From the NCBI GenBank assembly GCA_017465565.1, contig JAFTWA010000012.1:1-64000 (forward strand): DNA of 64,000 bases, written 5' to 3'. The notes under the pieces are model-generated. The model worked only from the letters and a program-made list of their open reading frames with translations. It ran no database searches and had not been told where the DNA came from. Source of the stretch: Tyzzerella sp. (GTDB taxonomy: Bacteria; Bacillota; Clostridia; Lachnospirales; Lachnospiraceae). Below are positions 34,735 to 44,990 of this stretch, one piece after another; within the stretch, counting starts at the first letter, position 1; the number at the start of each line of letters is the position of its first letter. The position numbers were made by a program, and so were the translations under genes.

Positions 34735-36180
34735 TTAATCCACAACCACAATTCTCATCATATTGCTCATTCCTTCACGTGCATTTTTAATTACTGGCGA
34801 AGGGATACCAGATGTCAATACTACAATATCGCCTGAATCTACAAGCTGTTTTGCTTTTGCAAGATTGATTGCATCATCACAGATATCTTCTGTTGTTTCC
34901 AACGGAATAGACTTCACTGGATATACTCCGCGGTAAATCTGCATTCTGCGAAGTGCGGTTTCATTTGGAGTAACGCCGACAATCATTGCCTCTGGTCTGA
35001 ATTTTGATACTACTCTCGCTGTCACACCAGATGCTGTTGGCGTAATAATACACTTCGCATTTAAACTTGCTGCTGTCGCCACTGATGAATATCCGATTGC
35101 ACTTGAAATACTCTTTTTGCGGTTAGCCTGCGCTTTTTCAAGTAATGTAGCATAATCCAAATGTTTTTCGGTTGTTTCCACAATGTGAACCATCATCTGA
35201 AGTGCTTCCAGTGGATATTTTCCCTGTGCTGTTTCCCCAGATAACATTACCGCATCCGTTCCATCGTATACAGCGTTTGCAACGTCTGTTACTTCCGCTC
35301 TTGTTGGTCTTGGATTGCGCATCATAGAATCCAGCATCTGTGTAGCTGTAATTACTGGTTTGTAGTTATCATTGCATTTTTGAATCAGCATTTTTTGCAA
35401 ATATGGAACTTCCTCTGCCGGAATCTCTACACCAAGGTCACCTCGTGCAACCATGATGCCGTCTGCGCAGTGAATAATTTCGTCAATATTTTTAATACCT
35501 TCTGCATTTTCAATTTTCGCAATAACCGGAAGATATGGCGCACCACACTCTTTTAATAATGCTTTGATTGCAAGCACACCTTCTGCCGAGCGAACGAATG
35601 ATGCCGCAATAAAATCAACACCCTGTTCTACGCCAAAAATAATATCCTTACGGTCCTTTTCTGTGATAGCCGGAAGTCTTACTGGTACATTCGGTACGTT
35701 TACACCTTTACGCTGTCCAAGTTCTCCACCATTGATTACCTTACAAATAATCTCTGCACCTACAATGTTCTTTACCTCTAACTCAATCAGACCATCATCA
35801 ATTAAGATCTTCTTACCTACTTCCACGTCTTCTGCAAGTCCGTCATAAGTAATGGAAACTTTCGTATTATCCCCTTCCATTTCCTCTGTGGTAAGTGTAA
35901 ACATCTGCCCCGCTTCTAAAGTCACTTTATTTCCATCTTTTAATAATCCTGTACGGATTTCTGGTCCTTTTGTGTCAAGTAAAATGGCAACTGGTCTTCC
36001 AATCTCCTCGCGGACTGCTTTTAATAAATCCATTCTGGATTTCTGTTCTTCATGGTCTCCATGGGAGAAGTTGAAACGGGCAATATCCATGCCATTTTCT
36101 ACTAATTTCTTCATCAGTTCTCTATCATTTGTATTTGGTCCCATGGTACAAACGATTTTTGTTTTTTTCATTTTATTCAT
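34735..36180 (-). CDS. pyk: Pyruvate kinase
   Basis: The 481-residue enzyme converts phosphoenolpyruvate and ADP to pyruvate and ATP. The N-terminus has KIVCTMGPNTNDRELMKKLV, substrate residues lie in ILLDTKGPEIRTGLL, and the signature block ATQMLDSMMRNPRPTRAEVT is present. It lacks the extra C-terminal PEP-utiliser-like domain found in some Firmicutes enzymes. It follows the rhomboid-like gene by 20 bp and is probably co-transcribed. Confidence 0.95.
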   Translation of the reverse strand: MNKMKKTKIVCTMGPNTNDRELMKKLVENGMDIARFNFSHGDHEEQKSRMDLLKAVREEIGRPVAILLDTKGPEIRTGLLKDGNKVTLEAGQMFTLTTEEMEGDNTKVSITYDGLAEDVEVGKKILIDDGLIELEVKNIVGAEIICKVINGGELGQRKGVNVPNVPVRLPAITEKDRKDIIFGVEQGVDFIAASFVRSAEGVLAIKALLKECGAPYLPVIAKIENAEGIKNIDEIIHCADGIMVARGDLGVEIPAEEVPYLQKMLIQKCNDNYKPVITATQMLDSMMRNPRPTRAEVTDVANAVYDGTDAVMLSGETAQGKYPLEALQMMVHIVETTEKHLDYATLLEKAQANRKKSISSAIGYSSVATAASLNAKCIITPTASGVTARVVSKFRPEAMIVGVTPNETALRRMQIYRGVYPVKSIPLETTEDICDDAINLAKAKQLVDSGDIVVLTSGIPSPVIKNAREGMSNMMRIVVVD

Positions 36181-36200
36181 TTACATTACCTTTCTAGTCT

Positions 36201-37073
36201 CTATTTAATATGTTCATGTGTAAATAAATGGTCCTGACAATATTCGTAATTGCCATTACACTTTGAGCAATAGCGGAATTCCAGAGTAGCATCATCTAAT
36301 TCTGTGCGTCCACACACTGCGCAGCGGTGCTTTGCACCATCTGCATATTGCTCCTGATTTCTGATTCCTTCATTCACTTCTTTATGATAAGTATGTCTTC
36401 TTTTCACTTCTTTTGGTGAAAATCTTCTCATATTTCTTGATGAAAGATAGAATATTAAGAAATTGAGGAGTGAAACAAAAGCAGCTAACGCATTTGCCTG
36501 ATAAAACCATCCACCTAAAACATTTCCACCGTACGCTGGCAGGAATGCCTGCAATATAGTATATCCGAAATACGCACCATCAATCCATGCCAGATATTTT
36601 ACCTTAATCGGAAGAATTCCAAAAAGCAGGAACTGGTGGTTTGGATACAGCGCTGCATAAGCAAAAAACAGGGACATATTTAGATAGTAGGTTCCAACTG
36701 GCAGCGATACCTTTAGAACGAAATACATGAGCATAGCTGCTATAATGTGGAATAATACGCCTGTAAAAAAGTATAAATTAAAGCGGAATGTTCCCCATGC
36801 ATATTCTAACTCCCGCCCTATCATATAATACAGATATAAGGTAAAAATCATAAACCAAATGCTTGATGATGGCGGCTGAATAATAAAAGTAATCAGTCTC
36901 CACACCTGACCGTGTAAAATTGCATAGGCATTCAAGCTTAAATATTGCATATAAAAACTCGGTGCGAATATATCTAACACAAAACCGACCGCATATAATA
37001 TGATTATATAATACATCAGATTCGGAATTGCATATTTTCCAAATTTGCGTTCCAGTTTATTCATCCAATCCAT
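36201..37073 (-). CDS. Rhomboid-like membrane protein with C-terminal zinc ribbon, catalytic motif missing
   Basis: A 290-residue protein with about six membrane helices resembling the rhomboid fold (YAILHGQVWRLITFIIQPPS, a rhomboid-like loop) and a C-terminal zinc ribbon HRCAVCGRTEL, then YCSKCNGN. The active-site motif GxSG is not found where expected (the helix reads YLNMSLFFAYAALYP), and the later catalytic His position reads YQANALAAF. It is probably not a protease. The ATG at 37073 follows GAGGAG. It shares an operon with pyk. Confidence 0.7.
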   Translation of the reverse strand: MDWMNKLERKFGKYAIPNLMYYIIILYAVGFVLDIFAPSFYMQYLSLNAYAILHGQVWRLITFIIQPPSSSIWFMIFTLYLYYMIGRELEYAWGTFRFNLYFFTGVLFHIIAAMLMYFVLKVSLPVGTYYLNMSLFFAYAALYPNHQFLLFGILPIKVKYLAWIDGAYFGYTILQAFLPAYGGNVLGGWFYQANALAAFVSLLNFLIFYLSSRNMRRFSPKEVKRRHTYHKEVNEGIRNQEQYADGAKHRCAVCGRTELDDATLEFRYCSKCNGNYEYCQDHLFTHEHIK

Positions 37074-37107
37074 AGACTCATCTCCTCTAATACTTTGCAA
37101 TGTAGTC

Positions 37108-37136
37108 ATTTTATCCTTAGTATTTCTCTTTGTCAA
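37108..37136 (-). promoter_or_regulatory. Promoter of the rhomboid-like gene and pyk
   Basis: A perfect TTGACA (37131-37136) and TAAAAT (37108-37113) on the minus strand are 17 bases apart. Confidence 0.75.
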
Positions 37137-37189
37137 TCATCGTTATTTAATTCATGTTGAAACCTTTACCGAATTTATGCTTTTTTTAT

Positions 37190-37218
37190 TTGTCTTTTCC
37201 ATAAAATAGGCGTAAAAT
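37190..37218 (+). promoter_or_regulatory. Promoter of the giant CoA-enzyme activase gene
   Basis: TTGTCT (37190-37195) and TAAAAT (37213-37218) with a 17-base spacer, about 70 bp ahead of the ATG. Confidence 0.65.
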
Positions 37219-37288
37219 ATATTCTGGTAGTTTCTGTAACTACATATCCTAGTAATCGAAAGACAAATTTTTTAGAAGGAGTACATAT

Positions 37289-40200
37289 ATGAATAAAAAA
37301 AGTCAATATACTTTGGGAATCGATATTGGTTCAACCACTGTGAAAATAGCAATTCTTGACGAAGAAAATGACGTATTATTCTCCGACTATGAGCGACATT
37401 TTGCAAATATACAGGAAACTCTTTCAGACCTATTAGGCCGCGCGATTTATAAGCTTGGTGCAATTCATGTTTCGCCAATGATTACCGGCTCTGGCGGTCT
37501 GACGCTCGCAAAGCATCTTGGTGTTCCTTTTGTGCAGGAGGTAATCGCTGTTTCTACTGCACTGGAAGACTATGCGCCGCAGACAGATGTTGCCATCGAG
37601 CTTGGTGGTGAAGATGCGAAAATCATCTACTTTGAAGGCGGTAACGTGGAACAGCGTATGAATGGTATCTGCGCCGGCGGCACAGGTTCTTTCATTGACC
37701 AGATGGCTTCCTTACTTCAGACAGACGCAACTGGCCTCAATGAATACGCAAAGAACTACAAGGCGCTTTATTCTATTGCAGCCCGCTGTGGTGTGTTCGC
37801 CAAGACAGATATTCAGCCATTAATTAATGAAGGGGCTTCCAAGGAAGACCTTGCCGCTTCCATTTTCCAGGCAGTGGTAAATCAGACAATTAGTGGTCTG
37901 GCCTGCGGAAAGCCAATCCGCGGACACGTTACTTTCCTTGGCGGACCGCTTCACTTTTTATCGGAGCTTCGCGCAGCATTTATCCGCACACTGAAATTAG
38001 ATGATGAGCACGCAATTATGCCTACAAATTCGCATTTATTTGCGGCAATAGGCTCTGCACTCAACTCAAAGAAGGACTTGGATATTTCTCTTCGTGCAAT
38101 GCAGAATCAGCTTGCAAACCATATTGAGATGGATTTTGAAGTAGAACGTCTGGAACCGCTCTTTGCTTCGGAAGCAGATTATAAGGAGTTTGTGGACCGC
38201 CATGCAAAGCATCAGGTGCCGGTCAAAGACCTTGCTACATATAAAGGAAAAGCTTTCCTTGGAATCGACGCTGGTTCTACCACAACAAAGGCTGCTTTAG
38301 TCGGTGAAGATGGCACACTTTTATATTCGTTCTATCACGGCAACGACGGTGACCCGCTTGGAACTACGATTACTGCAATCAAAGAAATTTATAGCAGGCT
38401 GCCTGAAGGCGTAACCATCGCACATTCCTGCTCAACAGGATATGGCGAAGCCTTAATCAAAGCTGCGCTTCTCTTGGACGAAGGCGAAGTTGAGACCGTG
38501 TCTCACTACTACGCTGCTTCTTTCTTTGAACCAGAGGTAGACTGTATCCTGGACATCGGTGGTCAGGACATGAAATGTATCAAAATCAAGAATCAGACTG
38601 TTGACAGCGTACAATTAAACGAAGCCTGCTCTTCAGGATGTGGTTCTTTCATCGAAACCTTTGCAAAATCATTGAATTATAGCGTAGAGGATTTTGCCCA
38701 TGAAGCCTTGTTTGCAAATCATCCAATCGATTTAGGAACAAGATGTACCGTATTCATGAACTCTAAGGTAAAGCAGGCTCAGAAAGAAGGGGCTTCTGTA
38801 GCCGATATTTCGGCAGGTCTCGCTTATTCTGTAATTAAGAATGCATTATTTAAAGTAATCAAGGTTTCTGACGCATCTGAGCTTGGAAAGCGTATCGTTG
38901 TACAGGGTGGTACTTTCTACAACAACGCTGTTCTCCGCAGCTTTGAGAAAATTGCAAACTGCCAGGCTGTAAGACCTGACATTGCTGGTATTATGGGTGC
39001 TTTTGGTGCCGCATTAATTGCCAGAGAACGCTATCGCGATGGCAAAGAAACAACCATGCTTTCTATCGAAGATATTGAAAACATGGAATATACTACAAGC
39101 ATGACAAAATGTAAGGGCTGTACAAATAACTGCCGTCTTACAATTAATAAATTCAGCGGTGGACGCCGCTTCATCACTGGTAACCGCTGTGAACGTGGTC
39201 TTGGAAAAGAAAAGACAGATAACGGTATGCCAAACTTATTTGAATATAAGATGCAGCGTTACTTTGGATACGAGCCACTCTCCGAAGACAAAGCTCCCCG
39301 AGGGGTTGTTGGTATTCCTCGTGTACTTAATATGTATGAAAATTATCCATTCTGGTTTACCTTTTTTACAAATCTGGGCTTCCGCGTGGTGTTGTCACCG
39401 GCGTCGAACCGCAAGATTTATGAGCTTGGTATCGAATCCATTCCAAGTGAATCAGAATGCTATCCAGCCAAATTGGCTCACGGCCATGTAGAATGGCTGA
39501 TTCGCCAAGGAATTAACTTCATCTTCTACCCATGTATTCCATATGAGCGCAAGGAATTTGAAGATGCAGACAATCACTACAACTGTCCAATCGTTACTTC
39601 ATATCCAGAAAATATTAAGAATAACATGGACGAAATCATAAATGGCACTGTAAACTTCAAGAAACCATTTATGTCATTTAAGAGCGAAGAGACCATCGCA
39701 AGCAGCTTAATTCCAGAATTGTCAGAAGAATTTGGAATTCCTGCGGATGAAATAAAGAAGGCTGTTCATCTCGCATGGGAAGAACTTGCTGCCTGCCGTG
39801 AAGATATCAGACGCAAAGGTGAAGAAACCATTAAGCTTTTGGATGAAACCGGAAAACGTGGTATCGTCCTTGCCGGTCGTCCTTATCATGTGGACCCAGA
39901 AATTCATCACGGTATTCCAGAGTTGATTAACTCTTACGGGCTTGCCGTGCTTACCGAAGATTCTATTTCACATTTGAATCCGGTAGAACGTCCGTTAATC
40001 GTTCTCGACCAATGGATGTACCACTCAAGACTTTATGCAGCGGCAAACTATGTAAAGACCAGAGATAACCTGGATTTGATTCAATTAAACTCATTTGGCT
40101 GTGGTGTGGACGCTGTCACAACAGATGCCGTGGCTGATATTTTAACAAAATCAGGAAAGATTTATACATCCTTAAAGATTGATGAGGTAAATAACCTTGG

Positions 40201-41536
40201 TGCTGCAAGAATCCGTATCCGTTCTCTTCTTTCTGCTATCCGTGTACGTGAAGAGCAAAAAATTGAACGTGAGATCAAACCTTCTTCCATCACAAAGGTT
40301 TCATTTACTGAGGAGATGAGAAAGGATTACACCATTCTCTGCCCACAAATGTCACCAATACACTTTGAACTCTTGGAACCTGTATTCCACACAGAGGGCT
40401 ATAACCTTGTTGTGTTGGAAAATGACAACAAGAACGCTGTAAATGTTGGTCTAAAATATGTAAACAATGATGCCTGCTATCCTTCTCTTATGGTTGTTGG
40501 ACAGATTATGGATGCCGTTCTCTCTGGAAAGTATGATACAGACAAACTTGCTATCATCATGACTCAGACAGGTGGCGGCTGCCGTGCTTCTAACTATGTT
40601 GGATTCATCCGCCGTGCTCTTGAAAAAACTGGTCATTCACACATCCCAGTTATTTCACTGAATTTAAGCGGTTTGGAAGGTAACCCAGGCTTCAAGCTCA
40701 CAGTTCCGCTTATCATGAAAATTGTGTATGGCGCAGCTTTAGGAGATATTTTCATGCGCTGTGTTTATCGCACAAGACCATATGAGGCAACTCCTGGTGC
40801 AGCAAATGCACTTCACAAGGAATGGAAGGAAAAATGTATTGCCTTTTTATCAAAGAAACATCCTAGGAGAAGTGAATTCAAGAGACTTTGCAAAGAAATC
40901 ATTGAAGACTTTGACAGACTTCCAATGTTAGATATTAAGAAACCACGTGTAGGTGTGGTTGGAGAAATCTTAGTAAAATTTGCTCCTGCTGCCAACAATT
41001 ATCTGGTTGAATTATTAGAACAGGAAGGTGCCGAAGCCGTCGTACCTGACCTTATTGACTTCTTCTTATACTGTTTCTACAACAGTAACTTCAAGGCTGA
41101 CCAGCTTGGTATGAGCAAAAAGACAAAGTTCATCTGCAATATCGGTATTAAGGCAGTCGAATGGTTACGTGCGCCTGCCACAAAAGCCTTTAAGGCAAGT
41201 AAGCACTTCGACGCACCAGCGGATATCAAGAATCTTGCAGACATGGCAAAAGAAATTGTTTCCCTTGGAAACCAGACTGGTGAAGGATGGTTCTTAACGG
41301 GAGAAATGCTAGAGCTTATACATAACGGCGCACCGAATATCGTATGTACACAGCCATTTGCCTGCTTACCAAACCACGTAGTTGGTAAGGGCGTTATCAA
41401 AGAACTTCGAAGACGTCATCCTGAAGCAAATATCGTGGCAATCGACTACGACCCAGGGGCAAGTGAGGTAAATCAATTGAACCGAATTAAATTAATGCTT
41501 TCGACGGCGAATAAACGCTTAGAAACACAAAAATAA
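37289..41536 (+). CDS. Giant 2-hydroxyacyl-CoA dehydratase activase-like protein (two ASKHA ATPase domains plus DUF2229)
   Basis: The 1415-residue protein carries two BadF/BcrAD ATPase domains: [17 protein letters not shown] near residue 9 with [12 protein letters not shown], and [18 protein letters not shown] near 325 with [24 protein letters not shown] cysteine cluster lies near 606, then a DUF2229 region and a long dehydratase-component-like C-terminus. Activases of this family hydrolyse ATP to push an electron from an Fe-S cluster into a dehydratase. No dehydratase subunits are adjacent. AGAAGGAG precedes the ATG. Single gene with its own promoter and terminators; substrate unknown. Confidence 0.88.
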   Translation: MNKKSQYTLGIDIGSTTVKIAILDEENDVLFSDYERHFANIQETLSDLLGRAIYKLGAIHVSPMITGSGGLTLAKHLGVPFVQEVIAVSTALEDYAPQTDVAIELGGEDAKIIYFEGGNVEQRMNGICAGGTGSFIDQMASLLQTDATGLNEYAKNYKALYSIAARCGVFAKTDIQPLINEGASKEDLAASIFQAVVNQTISGLACGKPIRGHVTFLGGPLHFLSELRAAFIRTLKLDDEHAIMPTNSHLFAAIGSALNSKKDLDISLRAMQNQLANHIEMDFEVERLEPLFASEADYKEFVDRHAKHQVPVKDLATYKGKAFLGIDAGSTTTKAALVGEDGTLLYSFYHGNDGDPLGTTITAIKEIYSRLPEGVTIAHSCSTGYGEALIKAALLLDEGEVETVSHYYAASFFEPEVDCILDIGGQDMKCIKIKNQTVDSVQLNEACSSGCGSFIETFAKSLNYSVEDFAHEALFANHPIDLGTRCTVFMNSKVKQAQKEGASVADISAGLAYSVIKNALFKVIKVSDASELGKRIVVQGGTFYNNAVLRSFEKIANCQAVRPDIAGIMGAFGAALIARERYRDGKETTMLSIEDIENMEYTTSMTKCKGCTNNCRLTINKFSGGRRFITGNRCERGLGKEKTDNGMPNLFEYKMQRYFGYEPLSEDKAPRGVVGIPRVLNMYENYPFWFTFFTNLGFRVVLSPASNRKIYELGIESIPSESECYPAKLAHGHVEWLIRQGINFIFYPCIPYERKEFEDADNHYNCPIVTSYPENIKNNMDEIINGTVNFKKPFMSFKSEETIASSLIPELSEEFGIPADEIKKAVHLAWEELAACREDIRRKGEETIKLLDETGKRGIVLAGRPYHVDPEIHHGIPELINSYGLAVLTEDSISHLNPVERPLIVLDQWMYHSRLYAAANYVKTRDNLDLIQLNSFGCGVDAVTTDAVADILTKSGKIYTSLKIDEVNNLGAARIRIRSLLSAIRVREEQKIEREIKPSSITKVSFTEEMRKDYTILCPQMSPIHFELLEPVFHTEGYNLVVLENDNKNAVNVGLKYVNNDACYPSLMVVGQIMDAVLSGKYDTDKLAIIMTQTGGGCRASNYVGFIRRALEKTGHSHIPVISLNLSGLEGNPGFKLTVPLIMKIVYGAALGDIFMRCVYRTRPYEATPGAANALHKEWKEKCIAFLSKKHPRRSEFKRLCKEIIEDFDRLPMLDIKKPRVGVVGEILVKFAPAANNYLVELLEQEGAEAVVPDLIDFFLYCFYNSNFKADQLGMSKKTKFICNIGIKAVEWLRAPATKAFKASKHFDAPADIKNLADMAKEIVSLGNQTGEGWFLTGEMLELIHNGAPNIVCTQPFACLPNHVVGKGVIKELRRRHPEANIVAIDYDPGASEVNQLNRIKLMLSTANKRLETQK

Positions 41537-41593
41537 ATATGACAGGCATGCCTTGGTGACTTTGGACCTTATTCATCTCGTCAAGACCTGTCT

Positions 41594-41627
41594 GGTCCAA
41601 AAATCGAGATGATTTTGGACCTTTTTG
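41594..41627 (+). terminator. First terminator hairpin after the activase gene
   Basis: GGTCCAAAAATC (41594-41605) and GATTTTGGACC (41611-41621) pair with one bulged A and are followed by TTTTTG. An upstream TTTGGACC (41561-41568) and CATCTCG (41574-41580) can pair with the same sequences and would disrupt this stem. Confidence 0.7.
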
Positions 41628-41644
41628 CGGTTTCCAAACAAATC

Positions 41645-41686
41645 TGGACCTGTGGAATAAAATATATTCCACAGGTCCAATTTTTA
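41645..41686 (+). terminator. Second terminator hairpin after the activase gene
   Basis: TGGACCTGTGGAATA (41645-41659) and TATTCCACAGGTCCA (41665-41679) form a perfect 15-bp stem with a five-base loop and are followed by ATTTTTAG. It repeats the GGACC/GGTCC core of the first hairpin. Confidence 0.8.
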
Positions 41687-41739
41687 GCTACTTTTTGGAT
41701 ATAAAATTTTAAATATTATGTATCAATTCCATGCTAAAA

Positions 41740-44418
41740 TCACTTTGTATGGTTATAATAAACGATCATATCTCCACTGAGTTCTTCGAATCCTGGTGCG
41801 TAGGTACAAGCCCCATACCACTTATATCCCACATACTGTAGTTTTCCAACGAGCGGTGTTTTTCGGTAAGTATAATCCTGCAATTCAAAACCAAAGCCCT
41901 CATTCCATTTAACAGAAAGATTTTCTGTCTCAGACTTTTCTACTCCATTTTCATCTGCAATAAATCCTCTTATATTGGTGACATAAGTTTCATACTTTTC
42001 ATTTGTATTCTCAAACTTAATCCCCCAGCTATCCCGGGTTCCAACGTCGCCTGCAATCGTTTGCTCTTTCCAACTCTCATCATTACAATAACCTGCGCAC
42101 ACTACAATCCATGTTTCATCATTCGCATTGTAGAATATCATTGGCTCCATCATTTCTACACCACTCACATAAATGTCAGGATATTCTGAACCATATGTTT
42201 CAAATTTAAAGATTCCACACGACTCTAACTCTTCAAGCGCTACCCCCTCTTCTTCATACATCGAAAATGCATACGCTTCTATGAGACCGTCAATCTCTTC
42301 TTTGGAGTGCTGATTTGTCGCTTCATAGCTCAAATCTTTTTTCTCCTTGAAATCTATTTTTTCTTCTGATGCCATATATTCTGCTGATTGACTCTCTGCT
42401 TCAGAAACTTCTATGTATGCATCACTTTTCAGGAAAGTCTCTTCTGTTTCCATAGCAGTGAGTTCCTCTACCATTTCTCCATCCCAGTAAATTCTTACTT
42501 TGTAAGCTGCTGGATAACTCACTTCAAGGTCTGTAGGTTCAAAACTGGTTCCTCCACCCGAGCTAAGCTTATTATCTCCATTTGAATCAACGGAAGAACT
42601 TCCCCAGCTTTCACCAGTTGTACTGCTTCCCGAGCTATTTCCATCCAGCGAAACTTTGTCAAATTCCACTTCTTCATCAATAGAATCAACACGAATACTC
42701 TGCATTCCAAAGTTTTCCTTTGGAACATTTCCGTTCTCATCCTCTGTATAGGAATATTCTCGAAAATCCCATAAATGTGCATAAGCAAATTCAGCATCTA
42801 CTTTCACCGAATCATCAACTGATGTTCCACCAAAAAAACTATACTGGCTGTTCTGAATTGTATTATCAACATAATAATAAGAGCGCAGACCAATCTTTAC
42901 TGTCCCTGTTTCACCTGTTGCCATATATTGCTTCAGATATGGAACACCACTTCCAGGATAATTAGAATCTTCTAGAGAATGCAAGGCCTCAATTCTCTCG
43001 CCCCGCTCTTCCACTACCCATGCATCCTCATATTTAACTGCAACTGGTATAATAAGGCACGCACCGTCTGCCACAGTACAATACTCGCCATTTTCATTAT
43101 CAAATCCACTTACATTGAACGCCAGATAAGCTTCGTAGTAATCCTTCTGAATTTTCTCAAGATTATAGACTCTGTAATTATCTGGATATACAAGATAAGT
43201 AAATTCCGAACCTGGATTCAGATAACAGGTCTGGTTACCACTCTCATTATTTTTCAACATTTCCTCCGCCAAAATTTCGTGTTTCGTGAGCGAAGATGCA
43301 GTTGCAATATAGAGCCCATTTTCTAGCATTAATCCCTTCGCATAGGTATCCAGCGCACCAGCCACAGTCGTGCATCGATTCAGCCTCACCTTCGCCATCG
43401 CATATTCCAGTTCTTCCGCATTTGCAATCATATAGTCTTCTTTATCGTATGCATAAATATTTCCTTGCAGTGCTGGAAACAGTAAAACTATCCCAATGCA
43501 AACGGATACCAATGCCATCCCTTTTGGATATTTCTTAAACCTTACAATTGCCGCTATTCTTCTGGAAATATTCTTCCCTCCATTGGAAATAGAACTCGTT
43601 CCAGGTACTCTGGCATATTTCTCGTTTGCCATCTCAAGCAGAATTACACCATATGCTCTGCGCTCCTCTCCCTGCAAACGCTCTAATACACGCTGGTCAC
43701 ATAAGGATTCCATATCATTTTCTATACGGTTAAATACATATTGTAAAAATGGGTTACACCAGTGAAGGCTTCTCAAAACACACCATGCCAAACTCTGCAG
43801 TTCGTCATGATATTTCAAATGTAACAATTCATGAAGTATTACTTTTTCGTCCACATCCTTATCTGCCGGCAACGCTAAAACCGGCTTTATTCCGCCACAC
43901 ACAAAGGCGGACGACAATCCCTTTATCACAACTGCTTTACACGTCTTTAAACCGTATTTTTCACATACAAAATTTATTTTATTTTGCAGCTCGGTTACAG
44001 GTTCGCTCCCTTTATTCAGCAGTATCCGAAGTCTCATATAAGAAGTCAAATACCAGACCAAAGACACCAAAATTCCAATTGCATAGATTACAAAAAGCCA
44101 ATCCGTTATACTCTCTGGTTTTCCTTCCACGATTGGAACAATGTGCTGCATTCTGGCCGGAACATATACTTCTGAATAATTAGAAACCAACTGTTTCTCC
44201 ACATAGCCTTTTACTGCTTCCACCCACACAGGTATTGGCAACAGCAACGATTTTTGTAAAGAAACTGGTAACAGCATGCGGATTGCTAAGATACTCCAAA
44301 CACCATACTGCCACCGTGGCGAGAGTTTATCATCTAATAACGTCTTTATCAGCAAAAGCATTCCTGCAATCAATGTAACCGACAATGTTTGTATTAGAAA
44401 TCCCCAAATATTTGTCAT
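41740..44418 (-). CDS. BlaR1-like M56 family membrane metallopeptidase sensor, 892 residues
   Basis: The N-terminal third is an M56/BlaR1 membrane protease: four helices around the zinc motif VILHELLHLKYHDEL (about residue 192) and the downstream RIENDMESLCDQRVLE. A fourth or fifth helix near 300-318 leads to an extracellular domain of about 570 residues, which is not penicillin-binding-like. It ends TYAPGFEELSGDMIVYYNHT. BlaR1-type proteins sense a signal outside and trigger cleavage of a BlaI repressor. It overlaps the preceding membrane-protein gene by four bases. A shorter paralogue is encoded 1 kb upstream. Confidence 0.85.
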   Translation of the reverse strand: MTNIWGFLIQTLSVTLIAGMLLLIKTLLDDKLSPRWQYGVWSILAIRMLLPVSLQKSLLLPIPVWVEAVKGYVEKQLVSNYSEVYVPARMQHIVPIVEGKPESITDWLFVIYAIGILVSLVWYLTSYMRLRILLNKGSEPVTELQNKINFVCEKYGLKTCKAVVIKGLSSAFVCGGIKPVLALPADKDVDEKVILHELLHLKYHDELQSLAWCVLRSLHWCNPFLQYVFNRIENDMESLCDQRVLERLQGEERRAYGVILLEMANEKYARVPGTSSISNGGKNISRRIAAIVRFKKYPKGMALVSVCIGIVLLFPALQGNIYAYDKEDYMIANAEELEYAMAKVRLNRCTTVAGALDTYAKGLMLENGLYIATASSLTKHEILAEEMLKNNESGNQTCYLNPGSEFTYLVYPDNYRVYNLEKIQKDYYEAYLAFNVSGFDNENGEYCTVADGACLIIPVAVKYEDAWVVEERGERIEALHSLEDSNYPGSGVPYLKQYMATGETGTVKIGLRSYYYVDNTIQNSQYSFFGGTSVDDSVKVDAEFAYAHLWDFREYSYTEDENGNVPKENFGMQSIRVDSIDEEVEFDKVSLDGNSSGSSTTGESWGSSSVDSNGDNKLSSGGGTSFEPTDLEVSYPAAYKVRIYWDGEMVEELTAMETEETFLKSDAYIEVSEAESQSAEYMASEEKIDFKEKKDLSYEATNQHSKEEIDGLIEAYAFSMYEEEGVALEELESCGIFKFETYGSEYPDIYVSGVEMMEPMIFYNANDETWIVVCAGYCNDESWKEQTIAGDVGTRDSWGIKFENTNEKYETYVTNIRGFIADENGVEKSETENLSVKWNEGFGFELQDYTYRKTPLVGKLQYVGYKWYGACTYAPGFEELSGDMIVYYNHTK

Positions 44419-44990
44419 ACGACCACCTCATCTTGTGTTTCAGCCTCTATATGTTCTAACTTTGTCTGCAATTCATTCTTAAATGAAAATAATACCTTAC
44501 AAATCCATATTGTCACAACAAAGAAAATGATTAACAATGCGTATATCACGAAATTTTCTATTTCCAGACTTGTAATGATTGCGAAAAACGTAGTCAAAAT
44601 CGTCTTCACTGTCCGCAAATTCAATAGCATCTTTTCCTGCGGGCACTCATACTTGTGTGCTATGCCCGCAAGATTAGTAAGCAGTTGAAAATGGAAATAC
44701 AGGGAAATCGCGCTCGCAATGATACTAACAGCTCCTAAATTGAAATAGCTGTTTAAAAATCCTTTATTCATCCACGAAACCATCTCTATGGCTGTTAAGA
44801 TAGTGCCTAGCGGTTTCAAAAGCTTTGCCGATTCTTCTTCTTCCCCAATAGCCGAAAGTGCAGATATAAACAAAAGATAACCTGCCCAGTTTGGTAAAAT
44901 GTCCAAGGTATTCAAGTTAAAGTCCAGATGTAATAATATGTATCCCCAGGCTATTTTTGAAATTGCCTTACATAGCTCTCTTGGTTTCAT
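44415..44990 (-). CDS. Polytopic membrane protein of unknown function
   Basis: A 191-residue protein with about five membrane helices (near 10-30, 35-50, 75-100, 125-145 and 148-168) and a charged C-terminal tail ending EAETQDEVVV. I do not recognise the family. It is sandwiched by overlapping start and stop codons between the two M56 sensor genes, so it is translated with them and probably belongs to the same sensing complex. No conserved catalytic motif is visible. Confidence 0.65.
   Translation of the reverse strand: MKPRELCKAISKIAWGYILLHLDFNLNTLDILPNWAGYLLFISALSAIGEEEESAKLLKPLGTILTAIEMVSWMNKGFLNSYFNLGAVSIIASAISLYFHFQLLTNLAGIAHKYECPQEKMLLNLRTVKTILTTFFAIITSLEIENFVIYALLIIFFVVTIWICKVLFSFKNELQTKLEHIEAETQDEVVV

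Noticed and set aside
41561-41627. T-box-like TGGACC sequences
   Set aside because: The T-box motif is TGGNACC and is preceded by a specifier stem; neither is present, and the region follows a gene rather than leading one.
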